Source: Actinomycetes bacterium
Lineage (GTDB): Bacteria; Actinomycetota; Acidimicrobiia; Acidimicrobiales; RAAP-2
Reading direction: 5' to 3'
DNA: 39,364 nt
NCBI GenBank assembly: GCA_021801235.1
Contig: JAJYYG010000005.1
Coordinates: 1 to 39,364, forward strand
Shown piece after piece: positions 8,168-15,820 of the stretch. The translations under genes and the position numbers were made by a program. Positions within the stretch are counted from its first letter, which is position 1. Every line of letters starts with the position of its first letter. Below the pieces are notes generated by a model. The model did no database searches, had not been told where the DNA came from, and saw only the letters and a program-made list of their open reading frames with translations.

Positions 8168-8505
8168 CGGGCGCCGAGCCGGCCAAGGTGGCGTTCCTCG
8201 TCCTGAGCGACGACCCGGCGCGGGCGGTGCCCGGCCTGGTGATGGCCACCAGGATGAAGGTGAACCGGGGCGCCGACGTGGCCGTGCTCTTCTTCGGGCC
8301 GGGGGTGAGACTCGCGGCCGGCGGTGCGGTGGACGGAGAGCTCGACGCCCTCCGGGACGCCGGGATCGTGGCGAAGGCCTGCACGGCGAACGTGGAGCAG
8401 TACGGTCTGGGCGAGCAGGCCGCCTCCCGCCCGCTCGAGCTGCTGGCGGCCGGCGCCGAGGTCGAACGGTTCGCCCGCGAGGGGTACACCGTTCTCAGCT
8501 TCTGA
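8164..8505 (+). CDS. DsrE/DsrF-like protein
   Basis: A 113-residue protein with the DsrE-like alternating fold. KVAFLVLSDDPARAVPGLVMATRMK is strand 1 plus helix 1, DVAVLFFGPGVRLAA is the second strand and loop, and a C-terminal strand GYTVLSF follows the last helix. A Cys (KACTAN) sits near residue 78, in the region where some DsrE proteins carry their sulfur-transfer Cys, but equivalence is not certain. The GTG start overlaps the small upstream ORF by 4 nt. An ABC exporter begins 79 bp downstream on the same strand. A role in sulfur handling or peroxide/redox response is a family guess. Confidence 0.65.
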   Translation: MTGAEPAKVAFLVLSDDPARAVPGLVMATRMKVNRGADVAVLFFGPGVRLAAGGAVDGELDALRDAGIVAKACTANVEQYGLGEQAASRPLELLAAGAEVERFAREGYTVLSF

Positions 8506-8584
8506 CCCGGCGACGACCGGGTCCCGACCGGCGACGACCGCCGGCGGCGGTCTGCATCGGTCGGCATGACTGGAGGTTCCCGCG

Positions 8585-10504
8585 GTGATGCACGGAGGAC
8601 GGGGGATGGGCGCCGGCGGGGGCGGCGCCGGCGGCTTCGGCAGCATGATGCGCCAGATGCGGCGCGACACCGCCGTCCTCCATCAGGAGGTGACCAAGGG
8701 GACCGCGAAGCGGATGTTCCGGTTCGCCCGCCCGTACCGGACCATCCTGGCGGTCTTCCTGGTGCTGATCGTCGTGGACGCGGTCATCGGCGTGGCCAAT
8801 CCCCTCATCTTCCGCGAGATCATCAACGCCGGCATCCTCGGCCACGACAAGGGCATCATCGTCACGCTGGCCCTGGTCGCCGCCGGCCTGGCCGTGGTCG
8901 ACGCCGGCCTCTCCATCGCCGAGCGCTGGGTCTCGGCCAAGGTGGGCGAGGGCCTGATCTACGACATGCGGTCCCAGGTGTTCGCCCACATTCAGAAGAT
9001 GCCGGTCGCCTTCTTCACCCGCACCCAGACCGGGGCCCTGATCAGCCGGCTGAACAACGACGTGCTCGGCGCCCAGCAGGCGTTCACCGACATCCTCTCG
9101 TCCGTGGTCTCCAACCTGGTGAGCGTCACGCTGGTCCTGATCGCCATGTTCTTCCTCTCGTGGCAGATCACGCTCCTCAGCCTGGTGATCCTGCCGGTCT
9201 TCGTGATCCCCGCCAAGCGGGTCGGGCGCAAGCTGTCGTCGATCACCCGGGAGTCCTACGGGCTGAACGCGCAGATGAACACCACCATGAACGAGCGGTT
9301 CAACGTCTCGGGCGCCCTGCTGGTCAAGCTGTTCGGGCGCCCCGGCGACGAGCTCGGCGCCTTCAACGACAAGGCGGGGCGGGTGCGGGACATCGGCGTC
9401 ACCCAGGCCATGTACGCCCGGTTCTTCATCGCTGCGCTGTCGGTCACCGCCTCGCTGGCCACCGCGCTCGTCTACGGGTGGGGCGGCATCAAGGCGGTCG
9501 AGGGCCAGCTCAGCGTGGGGACGGTGGTGGCGCTGGCCGCCTATCTCACCCGGCTCTACGGCCCGCTCACCTCGCTGTCCAACGTCCAGGTGGACGTGAT
9601 GACCGCCCTGGTCTCGTTCGACCGGGTCTTCGAGATCCTCGACCTCGAGCCGATGATCAAGGACGCACCCGGGGCCGTGCCCGTCCCCCCGGGACCGGCC
9701 ACCGTGGAGTTCTCGCACGTCGACTTCCGGTACCCGTCGGCGGAGGAGGTGTCGCTCGCGTCACTCGAATCGGTCGCCGTCCTCGAGACGACGGTGTCGC
9801 AGCAGGTCCTGTTCGACGTGAGCTTCGTCGCCGAGCCGGGCCAGATGGTGGCGCTGGTCGGTCCCTCCGGCGCCGGGAAGACGACGATCAGCCAACTCCT
9901 CCCCCGCCTCTACGACGTCCAGGGCGGGAGCATCCGGGTCAACGGGGTCGACGTCCGCGACGTCTCGCTCGAGTCGCTGACCGCCACCGTGGGCGTGGTC
10001 ACCCAGGACGCCCATCTCTTCCACGAGACCATCCGCGAGAACCTGCTCTACGCCAAGCCCGGCGCCACCGACGGCGAGCTGGCGGACGCGCTCCGGGGGG
10101 CGCAGATCGCCGGGCTGGTCGACCAGCTCCCCGACGGGCTCGACACGGTGGTGGGTGACCGGGGGTACCGCCTGTCCGGTGGCGAGAAGCAGCGCCTGGC
10201 CATCGCCCGACTGCTCCTCAAGGCTCCGGAGATCGTCGTGCTCGACGAGGCGACCGCCCACCTCGACTCTGAATCCGAGGTGGCCGTGCAGACGGCCCTC
10301 GGCACCGCCCTGGCCGGGCGTACGTCGCTGGTCATCGCCCACCGGCTCTCCACGGTCCGCGAAGCCGACCAGATCCTCGTGCTCGATCACGGACGCATCC
10401 TGGAGCGGGGTCGCCACGACGAGCTCCTGGCGGCAGGAGGTGCCTACGCGGAGCTCTACCGGATCCAGTTCGAGGGTCAGGAGGAGCGGACGGCGCCCGG
10501 GTGA
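8585..10504 (+). CDS. ABC exporter, fused permease and ATPase (half transporter)
   Basis: A 639-residue half-transporter of the MsbA/LmrA type. A Gly/Met-rich N-terminus (about 30 residues) precedes six predicted membrane helices (roughly 50-310). The ATPase domain shows Walker A GPSGAGKTT (426-434), signature LSGGEKQ (530-536), Walker B with D554-E555 and a later H-loop IAHRLST. Between the first ATPase strand and Walker A there is an unusual insertion of about 25 residues, EEVSLASLESVAVLETTV. It should homodimerise, since no partner is adjacent. GTG 8585 and ATG 8588 are tandem starts; a GGAGG at 8571 serves both. The cargo is unknown. It faces the lipoprotein gene with 16 bp between the stops. 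Confidence 0.93.
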   Translation: MMHGGRGMGAGGGGAGGFGSMMRQMRRDTAVLHQEVTKGTAKRMFRFARPYRTILAVFLVLIVVDAVIGVANPLIFREIINAGILGHDKGIIVTLALVAAGLAVVDAGLSIAERWVSAKVGEGLIYDMRSQVFAHIQKMPVAFFTRTQTGALISRLNNDVLGAQQAFTDILSSVVSNLVSVTLVLIAMFFLSWQITLLSLVILPVFVIPAKRVGRKLSSITRESYGLNAQMNTTMNERFNVSGALLVKLFGRPGDELGAFNDKAGRVRDIGVTQAMYARFFIAALSVTASLATALVYGWGGIKAVEGQLSVGTVVALAAYLTRLYGPLTSLSNVQVDVMTALVSFDRVFEILDLEPMIKDAPGAVPVPPGPATVEFSHVDFRYPSAEEVSLASLESVAVLETTVSQQVLFDVSFVAEPGQMVALVGPSGAGKTTISQLLPRLYDVQGGSIRVNGVDVRDVSLESLTATVGVVTQDAHLFHETIRENLLYAKPGATDGELADALRGAQIAGLVDQLPDGLDTVVGDRGYRLSGGEKQRLAIARLLLKAPEIVVLDEATAHLDSESEVAVQTALGTALAGRTSLVIAHRLSTVREADQILVLDHGRILERGRHDELLAAGGAYAELYRIQFEGQEERTAPG

Positions 10505-10520
10505 GCAGGCTCGACCCGCT

Positions 10521-11105
10521 TCACCCGGCCCCGCCTGCCGTTCCGCAGACCGACCGGGTGGTGGGAGCGGTGGCTCCGGGCGGCGGCAGGCGGCAGGCGC
10601 TAGCGCGCGAGACGTACCAGGCACCGTGGTCGGTCACCGCGTACCCGATCTGGCCGGCGGCGACGGTGCCCGTCTTCGACTCCACCGTGTAGCCGACCTT
10701 CACACAGGGAGCGGAGACGCCGGCTTTGGCGCACGCGGACGCCGGCTCCAGCTCCGTGCTGTCGACCGACGCGCCGACCGCCCCGGCGCCGGCGAGGCGG
10801 GCCAGCGCCGCGCTCACCGGCACGGTCACCGATGGCCCGGGTTCGATCACGGCCAGCCGGGTCGCGAGCGGCTGGCTCGCGAACTCGAGGAGTACGTTGA
10901 AGACGCGGGACGCCTGTGCCGTGGCCACCGCAGGGTCGACCGTGGTGGCGGGCGGGATCGCGTGGGTGGTCGATGGGGCCACGCCCGTCGCCGCCGGACC
11001 GGAGGTGGTGGAAGTCGAGGAGCCGCACCCGGCCACCGCCAGTCCGGCGACGGCCACGGCGCCCGCCCAGCGGAGCCCCCGCCCTCGGCCCGGGACCGGG
11101 CTCAC
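10521..11105 (-). CDS. Hypothetical lipoprotein
   Basis: A 194-residue protein with a lipoprotein signal: Arg-rich start, hydrophobic stretch AGAVAVAGLAVAG and lipobox Cys27. A Ser/Thr/Pro linker follows, then a small domain with two Cys residues (SACAKAGVSAPCVKVGYTV) that could form a disulfide, and a C-terminal Cys pair. No known family is recognised. It is exported and anchored outside the membrane. The GTG start at 11105 overlaps the TGA of the HdeD-like gene (GTGA), so the two are co-translated. Its tail converges on the ABC exporter with no room for a large terminator. Confidence 0.78.
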   Translation of the reverse strand: MSPVPGRGRGLRWAGAVAVAGLAVAGCGSSTSTTSGPAATGVAPSTTHAIPPATTVDPAVATAQASRVFNVLLEFASQPLATRLAVIEPGPSVTVPVSAALARLAGAGAVGASVDSTELEPASACAKAGVSAPCVKVGYTVESKTGTVAAGQIGYAVTDHGAWYVSRASACRLPPPGATAPTTRSVCGTAGGAG

Positions 11106-11737
11106 GACGTGGCGAAGAGCGCCCGGATCATCAGCGAGGTCACGATCTGCATCACCCCGTAGACGATGAGCCAGATGCCCATGATGAGCACGAGGGTGAG
11201 GAGCGTCACGTGCGGGACGACCAGCGTCACCACCCCGGCGGCGAGACCGAGCGCACCCATCGCCATGCGGAACCCGCGCCCGGGGAGACCCCGGCGGCCG
11301 TAGGCGGTGAAGAACTCGATGATCCCTCCCACCACCCAGAACAGCCCGATGAGGAAGGTCAGCGTGGCCACCGTCTCGTAGGTGTGACGGAGGAAGAACA
11401 CGCCGATGATGACCGACAGCAGCCCGAGCACGGCCAGCAGCACCCGCTCGGCCCCGGTGTCGGACCCCGAGTCCCCGCCGTCGGCGATGGCCATGACGAT
11501 CCGGAACAGACCGCTCACGAACAGCCAGATGCCCAGGAGGACGGCGAAGCCGAAGATGGTGGCGGCCGGCCGCACCACGACCAGCACGCCGAGGATGACG
11601 CTGGCGATCCCGAAGGCGAGCACCCAGCCCCACGAGCGGCCGATCAGCCGGAGGATGTCGTCCGCCTCGTCCGCGGTCGTGCCGACCGAACCCGCTCCCA
11701 CTGTGCTCGTTCCCGGCATTTCGTCCTCCTCGCTCAC
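11102..11737 (-). CDS. HdeD family (DUF308) membrane protein
   Basis: A 211-residue integral membrane protein with six predicted helices arranged as repeated two-helix units, for example WGWVLAFGIASVILGVLVVV and LLTLVLIMGIWLIVYGVM. This matches the HdeD acid-resistance/DUF308 family, whose mechanism is not known. The N-terminal 30 residues are acidic and cytoplasmic. GTG 11737 has GGGAG 8 nt upstream, while ATG 11719 has its own GAGGAGG, so the start is uncertain by six residues. A TAAGGT box on the minus strand near 11769-11774 may be its promoter. It is coupled to the downstream lipoprotein by a GTGA overlap. Confidence 0.88.
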   Translation of the reverse strand: MSEEDEMPGTSTVGAGSVGTTADEADDILRLIGRSWGWVLAFGIASVILGVLVVVRPAATIFGFAVLLGIWLFVSGLFRIVMAIADGGDSGSDTGAERVLLAVLGLLSVIIGVFFLRHTYETVATLTFLIGLFWVVGGIIEFFTAYGRRGLPGRGFRMAMGALGLAAGVVTLVVPHVTLLTLVLIMGIWLIVYGVMQIVTSLMIRALFATS

Positions 11738-11813
11738 GAGCGGCAGCTCCCACCTCTGACGGGGAGACCTTAGGACGTCACCGTCGGCGGGGCGCGGACC
11801 ACCCGGACGGATG

Positions 11814-11843
11814 TTGACAGTCGATATTCGGCACGCCTAATCT
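11814..11843 (+). promoter_or_regulatory. Promoter of the iron ABC operon (TTGACA, 18 bp, TAATCT)
   Basis: TTGACA at 11814-11819 and TAATCT at 11838-11843 are separated by 18 bp. This is the most canonical sigma-70 type promoter in the window. ATG 11851 lies 7 nt after the -10, so the transcript should be leaderless and begin with a 38-codon ORF. Confidence 0.75.
11827..11840. promoter_or_regulatory. Dyad overlapping the iron promoter, possible DtxR/IdeR-type site
   Basis: TTCGGC-AC-GCCTAA is a 14-bp inverted repeat with one mismatch per arm pair. It fills the 3' part of the spacer and overlaps the -10 box. Read on the minus strand it starts TTAGGC, like the half-site of DtxR/IdeR iron boxes, but the full 19-bp consensus is matched only in part. 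A repressor bound here would block the promoter. The gene context (iron importer) makes metal control plausible. Confidence 0.4.
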
Positions 11844-11850
11844 TTTTTCT

Positions 11851-11967
11851 ATGTCTCCCCTGACTAAGACTCCTCCCCCGACGGGCGGGCACGTCGAGGT
11901 GGACCGGCGGCACCGGGGAGGCTGCGGCGGCCCCGTCCCCGGCGCCAGCGGACGCCGTCCTCGGTGA
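11851..11967 (+). CDS. 38-codon leaderless leader ORF of the iron ABC operon
   Basis: A 38-residue ORF beginning MSPLTKTPPPTGG and containing HRGGCGG near residue 25. No homology is recognised. It starts 7 nt after a strong -10 box, and its TGA overlaps the GTG start of the binding-protein gene (GTGA, 11964-11967). It would therefore be the first thing translated on the message and would feed ribosomes into the next gene. It has early codons ending in T, unlike the rest of the window. It could be a regulatory leader peptide or a dispensable coupling ORF. Confidence 0.5.
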   Translation: MSPLTKTPPPTGGHVEVDRRHRGGCGGPVPGASGRRPR

Positions 11968-12992
11968 AGCGCTCCCGACGGGTCACCGCAGCACTGCTGG
12001 CCCTGCTGGCCGCCACCGCCCTGGTGGGGGCCGCATGCACGTCGGGACCGCCGGGGACGACCATCACCCTCTACAACGGCCAGCACGAGCAGACCACCGA
12101 CGCGTTGGTCACCGCCTTCGAGGAGGCATCGGGCATCCACGTCGCCGTCCGCAGCGACGACGAGGACGTGCTCGCCAACCAGATCATCTCCGAGGGCTCC
12201 GCCTCCCCCGCCGACGTGATCTACACGGAGAACTCCCCCGCCCTCGAGACCCTCCAGGCGAAGCGGCTCCTGGCGCCGCTCCCGGCGGCCACCCTGGCGG
12301 CGGTCCCGTCACGCTACAACTCTCCTGCGGGCGACTGGGTCGGGGTCACGGCCCGGGTGAGCGTGCTGATCTACAACACCCGCCTGCTCTCCTCGGACCA
12401 GCTTCCCCACTCGGTGATGGACCTCGCCGACCCGAGGTGGAAGGGCAAGCTCGCCCTGGCACAGGGCGAGACGGACTTCCAGCCGGTGGTGGCCTCGATC
12501 GCCCGCACCTACGGCGCCACCGCCGCCTCCCGGTGGCTCGACGCCGTCAAGGCCAACGCCGAGGACAACGTCTACCCGGACAACGAGACGATCACCGCCC
12601 AGGTGAACGCAGGGCGGGCCGCCATCGGGATCATCAACAGCTACTACTGGTACCGCGAGCGGGCCGAGGTCGGAGCGTCGAACATGCACTCGGCGATCGC
12701 CTCCTTCGCTCCGGGGGACGCCGGGACCGTGCTCGACGTCTCGGGTGCGGGGGTGCTCGCCTCCAGCACCCACAAGGCCGCCGCCGAGCGGTTCGTGGCG
12801 TTCCTGGTCGGCCGGCAGGGCCAGGAGATCATCGCCCACAGCGACAGCTTCGAGTACCCGATCGGCTCGGGCGTGCAGACGGCGCGGGACCTCGTCCCCT
12901 TCACCAGCCTCCGTCCCGCACCCCTCACCATCGCCGAGCTGGGGACCGGTGCTACCGCCATCGCACTCCTCCAGAAGGCCGGGCTGGCTTGA
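11964..12992 (+). CDS. Ferric-iron type ABC transporter substrate-binding lipoprotein
   Basis: A 342-residue periplasmic-binding-type protein of the FbpA/AfuA cluster. It has a lipoprotein signal with lipobox Cys25 (ALVGAAC). The mature part opens with ITLYNGQHEQTTDALVTAFE, the typical FbpA first strand. IINSYYWYRER supplies the paired Tyr residues that ligate Fe(III) in this family. The chain ends in a helical domain of expected length. It captures ferric iron outside the membrane and hands it to the permease encoded 33 bp downstream. The GTG start overlaps the leader ORF by 4 nt, so expression depends on translation of that leader. Confidence 0.9.
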   Translation: MKRSRRVTAALLALLAATALVGAACTSGPPGTTITLYNGQHEQTTDALVTAFEEASGIHVAVRSDDEDVLANQIISEGSASPADVIYTENSPALETLQAKRLLAPLPAATLAAVPSRYNSPAGDWVGVTARVSVLIYNTRLLSSDQLPHSVMDLADPRWKGKLALAQGETDFQPVVASIARTYGATAASRWLDAVKANAEDNVYPDNETITAQVNAGRAAIGIINSYYWYRERAEVGASNMHSAIASFAPGDAGTVLDVSGAGVLASSTHKAAAERFVAFLVGRQGQEIIAHSDSFEYPIGSGVQTARDLVPFTSLRPAPLTIAELGTGATAIALLQKAGLA

Positions 12993-13025
12993 CGCCGTGG
13001 CTTCCCCGACCGTGATCGACTCCTG

Positions 13026-14669
13026 GTGACCACCGCCCCGATGGCCCGAACGGGCACCGTCTCGGCCGACGGGTGGGCGCCGACGCCGGACGGCGACGGC
13101 CCGGGGCCCGGTGCCACCCGGGGACGGCACCGACCGTGGGTCCTCTGGGGGCTCTCGGTGGCGGTCGCCGCACTCCTCGCCGTCCCGCTCGTCTACCTGG
13201 TGGCCGAGGCGGCGTCCTCGGGCTGGTCGGTGACCGCCCGCCTCGTGTTCCGCAGCTTCACCTTCGAGCTGGTGTGGAACACGGTGCGCCTGTCGGTGGC
13301 CGTCACCGCCTGCTGCGCGGTGATCGGCACCGCGACCGCCTGGCTGATCGAGCGGACCGACCTCCCCGCCCGGAGGCTCTGGGCCGTGCTGGTGGTGGTG
13401 CCGGTGGCCATCCCCGACTTCGTCGTCGGGTTCGGCTGGGTGTCGGTCGCTCCGGCGGTCCACGGGTTCCCGGGCGCCCTGCTGGTGATGACGCTCGCCC
13501 TCTACCCGCTGGTGTACCTCCCGGTGGCGGCGGCCTTCCGGGGGGCCGACCCCGGCCAGGAGGAGGTCGCACGCTCGCTGGGGCTCGGCCGGATGGCGAC
13601 CTTCCGGCGGGTGACGCTCGACCAGGCCCGGACCGCCCTGCTGGGCGGGTGCGTCCTGGTGTCCCTCGCTCTGCTGGCGGAGTACGGGGCGTTCGAGATC
13701 CTGCGCTACCAGACCCTGACCACCGAGATCTTCTTCGAATCGCAGCGCAGCTACGACATCCCCGTCGCCTCCTCCCTCTCCCTGATCCTGGTCGTGCTCA
13801 GCCTGGTGGTGCTCGGCGGGGACGCCGCCGCCCGCAACCGGGGCCGGATCACCCGGTCGACGCGGTCGGCCCGGGCCGGCACGCTCCACCGGCTGGGTCG
13901 CATCGCCATCCCCGCCACCCTCGGGCTGGTGGTGCTGGTGGTGCTCGCCCTCGGCGTGCCGATGGGGGTGATCGCCTACTGGCTGGCCGACCCGGGGACG
14001 ACCACGCTTCCGGCCACCACCACCCTGATCGGGGCCGCGCTCACCACGGCGGGGTACGCAGCCGGGGCGGGCGTGCTGGCCACCATCCTCGCCCTCCCCG
14101 TGGCGCTGTTGGCGGTGCGGCACCCCCGCCGGTCCACCCGGGCCCTCGAGCGCTCCACCTTCATCGTCCAGGCCGTCCCCGGCCTGGTGATCGCGCTGGC
14201 CCTCGTCTACTTCTCGGTGCGCGCCCTGCGCCCCTTCTACGAGAGCACACCGCTGCTGATCCTGGGCTACGGCATCATGTTCTTCCCTCTGGCCCTGGTG
14301 GCCGTACGGACGTCGGTCGCCCAGGCGCCCCTCGCCTTCGAAGAGGTGGCCCGGTCGCTGGGCCGCCGGCCCCCGGCGGTGTGGTGGCGGATCGTCCTGC
14401 CGCTGATCGGGCCGGGTCTGGCCGCCGCGTTCAGCCTGGTGTTCCTCTCGACCGTGACCGAGCTGACCCTGACCCTGGTGATGATCCCCACCGGGGTGCA
14501 GACGCTGGCCACCCAGTTCTGGGCCTTCTCGACCAACCTCTCGTACGGGGCCGCCGCTCCCTACGCGGCGGTGATGATCGGGATCGCCGTCGTCCCCAGC
14601 TCTGTCCTGGGTCGGTGGTTCGACCGGCTCCCGGCGCGGCGCGCGCCAGACCCCCGGGACCCGTCGTGA
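13026..14669 (+). CDS. Ferric-iron type ABC transporter permease (fused, two domains)
   Basis: A 547-residue membrane protein with about 12 predicted helices. It has two binding-protein-dependent permease domains, each with an EAA-type coupling loop: EEVARSLGLGRMATFRR near residue 180 and EEVARSLGRRPPAVWWR near 440. This matches FbpB, in which both halves are fused. It forms the channel for the preceding binding protein and is driven by the following ATPase. GTG 13026 is chosen; ATG 13041 is an alternative, and neither has a strong ribosome site. The stop overlaps the ATPase start by GTGA. The first 30 residues are hydrophilic and cytoplasmic. Confidence 0.92.
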   Translation: MTTAPMARTGTVSADGWAPTPDGDGPGPGATRGRHRPWVLWGLSVAVAALLAVPLVYLVAEAASSGWSVTARLVFRSFTFELVWNTVRLSVAVTACCAVIGTATAWLIERTDLPARRLWAVLVVVPVAIPDFVVGFGWVSVAPAVHGFPGALLVMTLALYPLVYLPVAAAFRGADPGQEEVARSLGLGRMATFRRVTLDQARTALLGGCVLVSLALLAEYGAFEILRYQTLTTEIFFESQRSYDIPVASSLSLILVVLSLVVLGGDAAARNRGRITRSTRSARAGTLHRLGRIAIPATLGLVVLVVLALGVPMGVIAYWLADPGTTTLPATTTLIGAALTTAGYAAGAGVLATILALPVALLAVRHPRRSTRALERSTFIVQAVPGLVIALALVYFSVRALRPFYESTPLLILGYGIMFFPLALVAVRTSVAQAPLAFEEVARSLGRRPPAVWWRIVLPLIGPGLAAAFSLVFLSTVTELTLTLVMIPTGVQTLATQFWAFSTNLSYGAAAPYAAVMIGIAVVPSSVLGRWFDRLPARRAPDPRDPS

Positions 14670-15820
14670 CCGTCCTGCGCGTCACCGGCCTGTGGAAGTC
14701 CTTCGGGAGCCAATCGGTCCTCACGGGTGTCGACCTCGAGGTGCCCCAGGGCTCGCTCACGGCCGTCCTGGGTCCCTCCGGCAGCGGGAAGACGACCCTC
14801 CTCCGGGTGGTCGCCGGCTTCGAACGGGGTGACCGGGGGTCGGTGACCCTCGGCTCCGGGGTGGTGGACGACGGGCACCACTACGTCCCGCCCGAGCATC
14901 GGGGCATCGGCTACGTCCCCCAGGAAGGCTCCCTGTTCCCCCATCTGACGGTCAGGGCGAACGTCGCGTTCGGCGTCCGCGGGAGCCGGCGGCGCCGACG
15001 GGGCCCGCACGCTCCGGCGACGCTCTCCGGCGGGGAGGGTCCCGCCCTGCCGGTCGACGACCTGATCGAGATGGTTGGCCTCACCGGCCTGGGCGGCCGC
15101 TACCCCCACCAGCTCTCCGGGGGGCAGCAGCAACGCGTCGCCCTGGCCCGAGCGCTGGCCGTGCGACCCGGGCTGGTCCTGCTCGACGAGCCGTTCTCCT
15201 CCCTCGACACCGGCCTGCGGTCCAGCGTGCGGGCCGACGTGCAGGCCGTCCTCCGGTCGAGGGGCACCACCGCGGTGCTCGTCACCCACGACCAGGACGA
15301 GGCGCTCTCGGTCGCCGACCAGGTGGCCGTGGTCCACGCCGGACGCATCGACCAGTGCGGGACGCCCCAGGAGCTCTACGACCATCCCTCCGACCCGACA
15401 CTGGCCCGCTTCCTGGGGGACGCGAACGTGGTCGCCGCCACCATCCAGGGCGACCGGGTGGCGACACCCTTCGGACCGCTCCCCTGGCGGGTCGGGCCGG
15501 GGATGCGTGCCCCCCAGGGAGCGGTGACGGCCCTGGTGCGGCCCGAACAGCTGCGGGTCGAGACGGGGGACGGGCCGGGGATGCGTGCCCGGGTGGTCCG
15601 CTGCGAGTTCCACGGCCACGACACCGTCGTCACCGTCGAGCCCATCGCGCCCCTCCCCGCGCCCGGGACGCCCGACGGCGGGGAAGCAATTGTCGGCTCG
15701 GGATCGGTCACGGTCCGATCGGAGGGCAACCTCGTGCTCCCCGACCGCACCCCGGTGCGGATCACCGCCACCGGCTCCGTCCTCACCTGGCCGAGCGCGG
15801 TCCGAGGTGCCGCACGCTGA
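14666..15820 (+). CDS. Ferric-iron type ABC transporter ATPase
   Basis: A 384-residue ATPase of the FbpC/PotA type that powers the iron importer. Motifs are Walker A GPSGSGKTT (36-44), Q-loop GYVPQEGSLFP, signature LSGGQQQR (150-157), Walker B L173-DEP and a switch His in VLVTHDQDEAL. A TOBE-like domain fills the last 120 residues. Between Q-loop and signature an Arg-rich insertion of roughly 25 residues (105-130) contains a second LSGGE at 120-124, which is not normal for the family. The GTG start overlaps the permease stop (GTGA). The 3' end overlaps the convergent thioesterase gene by 38 bp. Confidence 0.92.
   Translation: MTVLRVTGLWKSFGSQSVLTGVDLEVPQGSLTAVLGPSGSGKTTLLRVVAGFERGDRGSVTLGSGVVDDGHHYVPPEHRGIGYVPQEGSLFPHLTVRANVAFGVRGSRRRRRGPHAPATLSGGEGPALPVDDLIEMVGLTGLGGRYPHQLSGGQQQRVALARALAVRPGLVLLDEPFSSLDTGLRSSVRADVQAVLRSRGTTAVLVTHDQDEALSVADQVAVVHAGRIDQCGTPQELYDHPSDPTLARFLGDANVVAATIQGDRVATPFGPLPWRVGPGMRAPQGAVTALVRPEQLRVETGDGPGMRARVVRCEFHGHDTVVTVEPIAPLPAPGTPDGGEAIVGSGSVTVRSEGNLVLPDRTPVRITATGSVLTWPSAVRGAAR

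Noticed and set aside
8505-8584. Repeated CCGGCGACGACCG before the ABC exporter as an operator
   Set aside because: Only two copies occur, they include ordinary GC-rich sequence and there is no promoter hexamer placed to use them.
13073-15820. A 915-codon plus-strand frame
   Set aside because: Only the part from GTG 14666 is the ATPase. Upstream it is the +2 shadow of the permease with no membrane pattern.
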